NCBI GenBank assembly: GCA_900128395.1
Contig: LT649915.1
Span: forward strand, 1-11,608
Direction: 5' to 3'
From: Stramenopiles sp. TOSAG23-2
Lineage: Eukaryota > Sar
Length of the DNA: 11,608 nt
Position numbers and translations under genes: made by a program. This document shows positions 6,007 through 11,608 of this stretch, one piece after another. The notes beneath the pieces were generated by a model. It made no database searches and was not told the DNA's origin. It saw nothing but the letters and a program-made list of their open reading frames with translations. How positions within the stretch are numbered: the stretch's first letter is position 1; every line of letters starts with the position of its first letter.

Positions 6007-8130
6007 ATGAAACAATTTTTGAAATTAAAATGTAGAATAAAATTTCAAATTTTTATGATATCAATAATAATAATAATAATACCATTTTTGATCACAAACG
6101 CACATGCATTAGCGCAGGAAACTACAACATCTCCCGTATCAACGTCATCATCATCAACAACAACAAGCCAAGATGAGAATAAAAATATCGCCTCCTCAAC
6201 AAACGCAACAACATTAAAAGAAAAGAATAATCCATCATCGTCATCATCACCACCACCATTATATAAATTAAACATTACTTCTTCCGATGGGTTGATTGGT
6301 CAAATACAAATAAACATGACAAATGGTACTGAACCAGTTGATGTTGTACATCAATTTTGTTTATCGCATGATTTACCTTTATCGAAACGACGGGAAATTT
6401 TAACAGTTGTCTGTTCAACTATCGCATGTCATCGATTACGTCCTATATTATATGTAAAGAAAATATATACAAATCCATTATCAAAAAATAATAACGAGCA
6501 ACCTGAATTAATTGGTACAGTACGAATAGTAGAAGGTCAAGAACCTGTTGATGTTATTACCAAATTTTACAAATCGCATGATATGAAATTATCAATGAAT
6601 GATGGACAACGTCAAAAAGATGTAGAAAGTGTATGTAAAGAAATAACATGTTCCAGACTTCATCCTATTATCTATACAAAAACAATTGTATGGGATGGAC
6701 AAGTATTGGATGATATTACCATTATGGAAACTCAAGAACCAGCAGATGCAGTACATGCATTTGCAGAGAAATTCTCTTTGCCATTACATGTTAGGCATAG
6801 TATGTTAAATCATGCTTGTACAAAAGTACAATGTTCAATACGACAGCCATTAAAACCTGGGCCGATGTATTCCATGGAAGATGCGGAATTGCAAATAAAT
6901 GCACCTTTAAACGAAAGCTTAGTGCTAGGACCTACATTAATTGTAAAATATTCACTTATTATTTATGATAAAGAAAAATTTGAAGCACAAGGCCATGCAA
7001 TACACAGTTGTTTTCATGTTTTAAATTCAATGGATGAAATTGTTAGTCGTAATTATCAACCAGGAGTATCATGTCCAAATGTTTATCCACCAATTTTATA
7101 TGGTATTAAGGATGGAGAATATACATTGGAAGGATGGTTAACAGATACCCCAGATCCAACACGAATGTTAACAGAGAAAACAAGAATAAAATTTCGTATG
7201 ATGGATTTAGGTTCCAATAATGATGATAATGATGACAATTTGTATCCAAAATATAGAAAAAGTGATTATATATCAAATGAAAATGAATATAAAACTGGTA
7301 TAAAATTAGCAAATAAAATACGCAGCAGTGCAAAGAAAACAACAGTACATGATGTATTGGCAAGTATGCTACAAGCTGAATGGCCAAATGTTGCAGATCG
7401 CATGCAATTATCAGAAGTACATAATAAAAATATTGTACGTATGATAGAAAAACCTGATTTAAATAATGATATGGAAAATATAATTCGTGGTTCAATGCAT
7501 AGCTTTCATTTGCCATTATTAGTCATGACGCCGACAAATACTGTTTGGTATAAAATTGAAAATATAGATGTATTGGATTTATATGGATTAAAATCATTAA
7601 ATGGTAAGAATTGGATGACAGATGGTGCTGTAAATGGATGCCAAGCAATTGAGAAAAATTGGCATGCTATATATGAAAAATATTGTCGAACTGAACGAAA
7701 TAGCCCAACTTCCTCTGCGGAGCATAAACCATCTTCTGTAATATTGTCTATGGTACGGAATGAAAAAGTATTCAATGGTATGCCTCGTAGTGCTGTTATA
7801 GTTGGCCAAAGTTTCGATTCGTATATGAGTGAAATGACAGTATGGGATGGGAACCATCGTTTAGTAGCATTGTTTGGAAAAGCATATATGAAAGCTAAAG
7901 GTTTAACATGTTTTAACAAGAAACAAAAAAATAATTGGGTTTTAAAAGATTCAAAATTAACATTATATATTGGATTGTCAAAAGAATTTCAATTGCCAAA
8001 AGGTCAAGGATCTTTATTTTGTAGATTAAAGGAACAAGATGAGACACAACAACGTGTACCTTTAGATGTTAGTGAATATACAAGAAAATTGATACATGTA
8101 AAAATTGCCAAGGAGCAAAATGGATTGTGA
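6007..8130 (+). CDS. Secreted protein with three EPVD repeats and a DGNHR domain
   Basis: The 707-residue product begins at an ATG preceded in frame by TAG ATA. Residues 1-37 form a signal peptide (basic start, hydrophobic core with an Ile run, likely cut near AHA-LAQ). A Ser/Thr-rich linker with sequons follows (about 38-85). Then come three ~60-residue repeats at about 95-153, 166-227 and 233-283. Each has a beta strand, an E-P-[VA]-D-[VA] motif, a helix and a C-x4-C pair (Cys136/141, 210/215, 271/276). Residues 300-400 look like a beta-sandwich (KDGEYTLEGWLTD). The C-terminal ~250 residues hold MTVWDGNHRLVALF (609-622), which resembles the DGxHR motif of ParB/sulfiredoxin-fold domains, then a strand LTLYIGLSK. 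Secretion and a disulfide in each repeat are inferred. Function is unknown; I have the impression that such repeats occur in other algal proteins but cannot verify it. Confidence 0.8.
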   Translation: MKQFLKLKCRIKFQIFMISIIIIIIPFLITNAHALAQETTTSPVSTSSSSTTTSQDENKNIASSTNATTLKEKNNPSSSSSPPPLYKLNITSSDGLIGQIQINMTNGTEPVDVVHQFCLSHDLPLSKRREILTVVCSTIACHRLRPILYVKKIYTNPLSKNNNEQPELIGTVRIVEGQEPVDVITKFYKSHDMKLSMNDGQRQKDVESVCKEITCSRLHPIIYTKTIVWDGQVLDDITIMETQEPADAVHAFAEKFSLPLHVRHSMLNHACTKVQCSIRQPLKPGPMYSMEDAELQINAPLNESLVLGPTLIVKYSLIIYDKEKFEAQGHAIHSCFHVLNSMDEIVSRNYQPGVSCPNVYPPILYGIKDGEYTLEGWLTDTPDPTRMLTEKTRIKFRMMDLGSNNDDNDDNLYPKYRKSDYISNENEYKTGIKLANKIRSSAKKTTVHDVLASMLQAEWPNVADRMQLSEVHNKNIVRMIEKPDLNNDMENIIRGSMHSFHLPLLVMTPTNTVWYKIENIDVLDLYGLKSLNGKNWMTDGAVNGCQAIEKNWHAIYEKYCRTERNSPTSSAEHKPSSVILSMVRNEKVFNGMPRSAVIVGQSFDSYMSEMTVWDGNHRLVALFGKAYMKAKGLTCFNKKQKNNWVLKDSKLTLYIGLSKEFQLPKGQGSLFCRLKEQDETQQRVPLDVSEYTRKLIHVKIAKEQNGL
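6064..6081 (+). repeat. (ATA)6 microsatellite in the signal-peptide core
   Basis: Six in-frame ATA codons encode Ile20-Ile25, the centre of the hydrophobic core of the signal peptide. Length changes by slippage would alter core length in steps of one residue without a frameshift. Confidence 0.9.
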
Positions 8131-8420
8131 TAAATAATAATACGTACGAATAATAAAAAAAGTGTGTGTGTATGTGGCAAGAGAAGAGATATTTTTTGTA
8201 TTTTTGTACGAGATATTATATATATATATATATTGCCTTTAAAATTTAAATTTAAATTGGCTGTAAAAACTAATCTATATGATAATCCAACTATGCATAA
8301 TTATCACACACTGAAAAAATTAAAAAAAAAATACGAGCTCGCTCGTACACGCGTATTAAAATTTTTATATAAAAATACGCGCACATTATAGAGTTCGAAT
8401 TAAATCAACCTGCAGAAAAT
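8131..8420. other. Convergent 3' flank shared by the EPVD and VDE-like genes
   Basis: An AATAAA candidate for the + gene lies at about 8151-8156. A (TG)n run, a (TA)n run near 8216-8232 and an AATTTAAATTTAAATT tract follow. Two adjacent CpG-rich inverted repeats stand out at 8332-8347 and 8350-8381 (separate entry). No ORF here looks real. Confidence 0.5.
8332..8381. repeat. Two adjacent CpG-rich inverted repeats
   Basis: The first is TACGAGC (8332-8338), a 2-nt centre, then GCTCGTA (8341-8347). The second is CGCGTATT (8350-8357), a 16-nt AT centre, then AATACGCG (8374-8381); the palindrome TTTTTATATAAAAA lies across the centre and right arm. CpG is rare in the surrounding DNA. The position between two convergent genes would suit a bidirectional 3'-end or insulator element, or the footprint of a small mobile element; none of these is proven. 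Confidence 0.6.
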
Positions 8421-9290
8421 TTAATCAAAACATGTATTATTATTTATACAAAAATCTTTGTAATTTAATCCAATTGATTGTGCTACTTCTGCAACTTGAA
8501 TTGATGCAGTTGAACTTAATGTTGGTTTTCTTGCCAATACAAATGCAGTTGTATAATTTCCTTGCATTGTTGAACCACATACGTATAGGAAAATAAATGG
8601 TTCTTTTTCTGCACTTGCATCTTTTACAACCATGTATGGTTCCATGTAATCCATTCCAAACATGGTACCAATATTATACAATGCACCAAAACCACCATCT
8701 GTTCGTATCGACATTTCACTAGTAACTGACATTAATGCAGGTTTATCATTTATATCTGGCATAGACCAATTACTTTGAAAATGCACGGCTGTATCATTAT
8801 TATTGAAAAATCTTGCTCGTTGACATCCAAAGCATTCCAAAGGCTCGCCTAAACGCCATGCACGTACTTTGTACCAAATGCCATTTAAATCTTTCATATT
8901 AAAATTTGGATCTCCTTTAATCTTTCCATTTGGCATAATACTTGACATTTCACATTTTGGATATCTAGTATCATTTCGTACAATAGGTGAACATTTATGT
9001 TCTTGGATGACACAGTGTAAGAAATTGTCACGTTTTTTATTATCAGGTGTCATACATTTATATGGATATAATGGATCAGTTGGTTTTAACGTTCCCATAC
9101 AAGGTCCCATTTTTTCCAAATTAGCTGCACATACAGAATCTTTCAAACATTCAAATAAAGGTGATAAACAATTTCTAACTACGCATGTTGAAGTACATAC
9201 AGGTTGTAACCATTTTGGGCATTGAAGCCCATATGTTTGTGAGGAGATGGATAATAATAATACCAAAAACTTAATTAATTTCATCATCAT
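8421..9290 (-). CDS. Secreted violaxanthin de-epoxidase-like lipocalin
   Basis: This 289-residue protein starts with an ATG triplet repeat (9282-9290). Residues 1-21 are a signal peptide (KFLVLLLSISSQTYG), followed at once by a Cys-rich domain with 11 Cys between 24 and 113, including the VDE-like FECLKDSVCAANL and LHCVIQEHKCSP. The lipocalin domain starts at DLNGIWYKVRAW (134-145), continues with LECFGCQ (151-157) and ends with AEVAQSIGLNYKDF and a final CINNNTC, as in VDE. True VDE reduces violaxanthin epoxides in the thylakoid lumen with ascorbate. Two things differ here: no transit peptide fits between signal and mature domain, and Gly155 stands where plant VDE has Asp in FDCQ, an Asp reported as important for catalysis. 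Sequons at Asn106, 165, 174 and 245 suit the secretory route. A non-plastid, perhaps non-enzymatic VDE relative is the best reading. Confidence 0.85.
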   Translation of the reverse strand: MMMKLIKFLVLLLSISSQTYGLQCPKWLQPVCTSTCVVRNCLSPLFECLKDSVCAANLEKMGPCMGTLKPTDPLYPYKCMTPDNKKRDNFLHCVIQEHKCSPIVRNDTRYPKCEMSSIMPNGKIKGDPNFNMKDLNGIWYKVRAWRLGEPLECFGCQRARFFNNNDTAVHFQSNWSMPDINDKPALMSVTSEMSIRTDGGFGALYNIGTMFGMDYMEPYMVVKDASAEKEPFIFLYVCGSTMQGNYTTAFVLARKPTLSSTASIQVAEVAQSIGLNYKDFCINNNTCFD

Positions 9291-9597
9291 TATTAAAATT
9301 TCTAATATTTCTTTATTATTTCTAATATAATTTAATTAATTTTTGTATACTACTATAATACAAATATTTCCAATAGTTTCAAAATAGAAAATATCATACA
9401 ATATTACATTCGAAGTAAACAAACTGAGATTATAATCATTTTTTTTGTAAAAGGTTATTCATTTTTTTCATTTTTCAACTTGAATTTTTGTATGTATTTT
9501 TTAATTTTTTGTGGTAGTGCAACAACTCCAAGTTTAAGTGTGTTTTAGTTTCGAATTTAAGGAAATTGGAATATCGTTTCTTCCCTTGGTGGAAAAT

Positions 9598-9627
9598 CTT
9601 TGTCTAATACCTTAACCTTTGTCTAAT
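9598..9627. repeat. 11-bp direct repeat CTTTGTCTAAT
   Basis: Identical copies lie at 9598-9608 and 9617-9627, 19 bp apart, in the divergent promoter region. The spacing is close to two DNA turns, which would put both copies on the same face of the helix. Confidence 0.6.
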
Positions 9628-9711
9628 TTTAAATTTAAATTACATGAGTATACCAGGTATTCTAATTCATATAGGAAAAGATTATACTAAACACTACATT
9701 TATCAACAACC

Positions 9712-9729
9712 CCCACATGATCCCACATG
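9712..9729. repeat. Paired CCCACATG octamers, 10-bp spacing
   Basis: CCCACATG at 9712-9719 and at 9722-9729 are separated start-to-start by exactly 10 bp, about 110 bp upstream of the kinase ATG. It is one of the few GC-richer spots in this promoter and a candidate for paired factor binding. Confidence 0.5.
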
Positions 9730-9838
9730 TTTATAAAAATACAGCTCTCTATCTCCCCCAAGAGATAAGTAAAATGTAAGGTGATGAAAGTGTGCAGGAG
9801 GATTTCAAATAGTTGTATCCACTATATATATATAAAAC

Positions 9839-11605
9839 ATGAGTGGATATAAATTAAACATGAGCGATAACGATGAAAGCAATATTACTAGAGAAAAAGT
9901 AATGAAAGAAGATGATGTTTTTTGGAAACGAATGAAAAATATGTATTTTGATCAAATTCCATATACTGTAAATAATGAGAAAAATAAAAGATTAACACCA
10001 AAAATATGTAAATCAGTTGAATGGCTACGAGAAAATGTACCTGCATTGAAAAATATTATTAGCTTTGAGACGAAAAATTTAGGCGATGATGTTGAAGGTC
10101 GTGAATTCCTAACTAATGGTGGTGGAGCAGCAAGTGTGGAAACTAGTAGATTAATATTTAAATATAAAGATCCAGACGCAAGCGACAACGGTCCGACCTC
10201 CGTAATTTTTAAATATACGTCTTTAGGAAAACTAGCAGATGAGTTCAATGTTGGCTGGATAACTCGTAATATTCTATACAGACCAATTTTGAATATTGTA
10301 TTGAATCGTTTAAATTATTGGAAAAAATATGATTTCATGAATAAATCCGACTTTAACAGTATTTTTCGTAAAATGTGGGTCAGTTCTTTCATGTTGTCCT
10401 ATAGCGAATCTCTTTTTTATTCGAACAAAATTGGCTTTAAAGAACATCATCAATTTACACCAAAATCATATTATTCAGCATGTTATTGTGAGAAAAGAGG
10501 AATGTTACAATCAGATGGGAAATTCAATGTATTTAATAATTATTATTCAAATGGATTACCAGATATTGTCGCCCTTGTCATACTGGAAGATATAAAAGGA
10601 TTTACCAGTGCACCCGGCCCAACCCAAGCGAAATCTGGTATCCATTACAATGTTTATGAAGCTTGTGCCAAAACACTAGCTCGGTTTCATGCTGTAGCAT
10701 GGGGTAAAGCAACTGAAGCAGCTGCTAACATGAGTTGTTATACTGGTTCTTTCACCATGTATCTTTTTCAAGGAGTGGCTTTTCCAAATGGTATTGGCAA
10801 CTTTATTCGTTGTGATATTGATGAAATTGCTAAGTTATGTGCAGAGGATGACAATATGCTTCCAATCATGCAAAATAATGAAGTGAAAACAGTGTTGAAA
10901 AATTTACAAAAAGTATTTTCATCCAAAAATAATGCAATTCTAAGATTTCAATGGAAATTGCGATTAGGACAAATACAACCAGATACAATTATTCATGGAG
11001 ATCCACATTTATGGAATTTTTTATGGAAGCGGAAAGACAATGTATCTGGCAATATCGAAATTGATGAGGTAAAAATGATTGATTTTCAATTACTTTCCGT
11101 CGGATTAGGTGGATGGGATTTGGCATATATGACAGAAATTGATTTGAAAACGTTTGACAGTTACGAAAAACGATTACAATTATTAAAAGTATATCATGAA
11201 ACATTAGAAACAGAGCTTGTAAAATATGGTAATGAAAAAAACGATGGGTTAACTAGCAAGGAGAGGTATGAAAAAATAGAAAAAGATTTTACTTTTAGCT
11301 GGATAGTTTTTCAACTGTTTTTTGCACCAAGTTTAGCATTTTTAGGAAGTTATAAAAAGGAACGCAAAAAAACTTTAAAACGTGCTAAAATGAAAAAAGG
11401 AAATTGGATACAATATTTACAAAAAGAAAATGCAGAGAAAATTGCAAGATTTCAAAACGGGGATAAAAAAGTATTTAAAGACAATAGTAAATATGCCGAG
11501 GCTTTGTATGTATCCAATGGAAATTTGCAAATTACAGTTACTAATGGTTTGAAACAATTTGTAGAGATATGGAATATGCATCCTGAATATTTTGGCGATG
11601 AATGA
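9839..11605 (+). CDS. CHK/ecdysteroid-kinase-like phosphotransferase
   Basis: This 588-residue protein has the APH/choline-kinase fold in the EcKL/CHK style. A Gly-rich GGGAAS loop (94-99) precedes the presumed ATP-binding Lys125 in VIFKYTS. A candidate helix-C Glu190 is in SYSESLFYSN, the hinge is VILEDIKGF (247-255), and LARFHAVAWG (280-289) is the usual APH helix. The catalytic loop is IIHGDPHLWNF (Asp387, Asn393) and the metal-binding motif is MIDFQL (Asp415), followed by GGWDLAYM. All catalytic residues are present, so it should be active. Insect relatives phosphorylate ecdysteroids and detoxification substrates; the substrate in this organism is unknown, probably a small hydroxylated metabolite. 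The ~170-residue C-terminal part is helical and Lys-rich. ATG 9839 has an in-frame TAA just upstream (9833-9835); Met8 is an alternative start. No signal peptide, hence cytosolic. The stop lies three bases before the window end. Confidence 0.85.
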   Translation: MSGYKLNMSDNDESNITREKVMKEDDVFWKRMKNMYFDQIPYTVNNEKNKRLTPKICKSVEWLRENVPALKNIISFETKNLGDDVEGREFLTNGGGAASVETSRLIFKYKDPDASDNGPTSVIFKYTSLGKLADEFNVGWITRNILYRPILNIVLNRLNYWKKYDFMNKSDFNSIFRKMWVSSFMLSYSESLFYSNKIGFKEHHQFTPKSYYSACYCEKRGMLQSDGKFNVFNNYYSNGLPDIVALVILEDIKGFTSAPGPTQAKSGIHYNVYEACAKTLARFHAVAWGKATEAAANMSCYTGSFTMYLFQGVAFPNGIGNFIRCDIDEIAKLCAEDDNMLPIMQNNEVKTVLKNLQKVFSSKNNAILRFQWKLRLGQIQPDTIIHGDPHLWNFLWKRKDNVSGNIEIDEVKMIDFQLLSVGLGGWDLAYMTEIDLKTFDSYEKRLQLLKVYHETLETELVKYGNEKNDGLTSKERYEKIEKDFTFSWIVFQLFFAPSLAFLGSYKKERKKTLKRAKMKKGNWIQYLQKENAEKIARFQNGDKKVFKDNSKYAEALYVSNGNLQITVTNGLKQFVEIWNMHPEYFGDE

Positions 11606-11608
11606 TAT

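Larger units (their letters stand above)
9291..9838. promoter_or_regulatory. Divergent promoter region, VDE-like (-) and CHK kinase (+)
   Basis: This 548-bp AT-rich spacer separates two divergent start codons and should hold both promoters. Visible elements are an 11-bp direct repeat CTTTGTCTAAT at 9598-9608 and 9617-9627, the palindrome ATACCAGGTAT at 9650-9660, the octamer CCCACATG repeated at 9712-9719 and 9722-9729, and a small TATCTC/GAGATA dyad at 9750-9767. A TATATATATATAAA run ends only three bases before the kinase ATG, too close to act as its TATA box unless the start is further in. No ORF of note. Confidence 0.5.

Noticed and set aside
7106-7919. Long minus-strand frames inside the EPVD gene
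   Set aside because: No domains and Tyr/His/Phe-rich composition, as expected for antisense of an AT-rich coding sequence.
1-11608. tRNA, rRNA, CRISPR array, insertion sequence or viral genes
   Set aside because: No cloverleaf with a GGTTCRA loop, no conserved rRNA blocks, no regularly spaced short repeats with unique spacers, and no transposase, integrase or polymerase motifs were seen.

Overview
The window looks like nuclear DNA of a photosynthetic protist, most likely a diatom or other stramenopile alga. It is very AT-rich, genes lie on both strands about 0.2-1.2 kb apart, and most are intronless. Coding sequence is rich in trinucleotide runs (poly-Asn, poly-Ser, poly-Ile), and one gene is a violaxanthin de-epoxidase-type lipocalin, a family tied to plastid-bearing eukaryotes. 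Nothing resembles bacterial operons, phage or plasmid DNA. The lineage call is inference from gene content; there is no rRNA or organellar marker.

Layout from left to right: (1) a repeat-bearing 5' flank (1-368) ahead of a HAD-superfamily hydrolase on + (369-1172). (2) A minus-strand basic, Asn-rich, repeat-containing protein of unknown family (1362-2170, plus a probable upstream exon 2368-2431), whose 5' end I cannot resolve. (3) An 800-bp region (2432-3243) with a perfect 35-bp tandem duplication and palindromic sites. (4) A minus-strand REXO4-type DEDDh 3'-5' exonuclease with an Asn-rich insert and a C-terminal Cys/His cluster (3244-4848), preceded by a probable 75-nt intron in its leader. 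(5) A 1.1-kb divergent intergenic region (4906-6006). (6) A 707-residue predicted secreted protein on + (6007-8130) with three Cys-paired 'EPVD' repeats, a probable beta-sandwich and a C-terminal DGNHR domain. (7) A short convergent gap with two CpG-rich inverted repeats. (8) A minus-strand secreted VDE-like lipocalin (8421-9290). (9) A 548-bp divergent promoter region. (10) A + strand CHK/ecdysteroid-kinase-like phosphotransferase (9839-11605).

The genes do not form an obvious pathway; this looks like ordinary euchromatin with unrelated neighbours. The two items most likely to be new biology are the secreted EPVD-repeat/DGNHR protein and its convergent neighbour, a VDE-like protein that has a signal peptide but no room for a plastid transit peptide and has Gly where true VDEs have Asp in the FDCQ strand. 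Several palindromic or directly repeated short motifs sit in the intergenic regions and are reported as candidate regulatory sites only.
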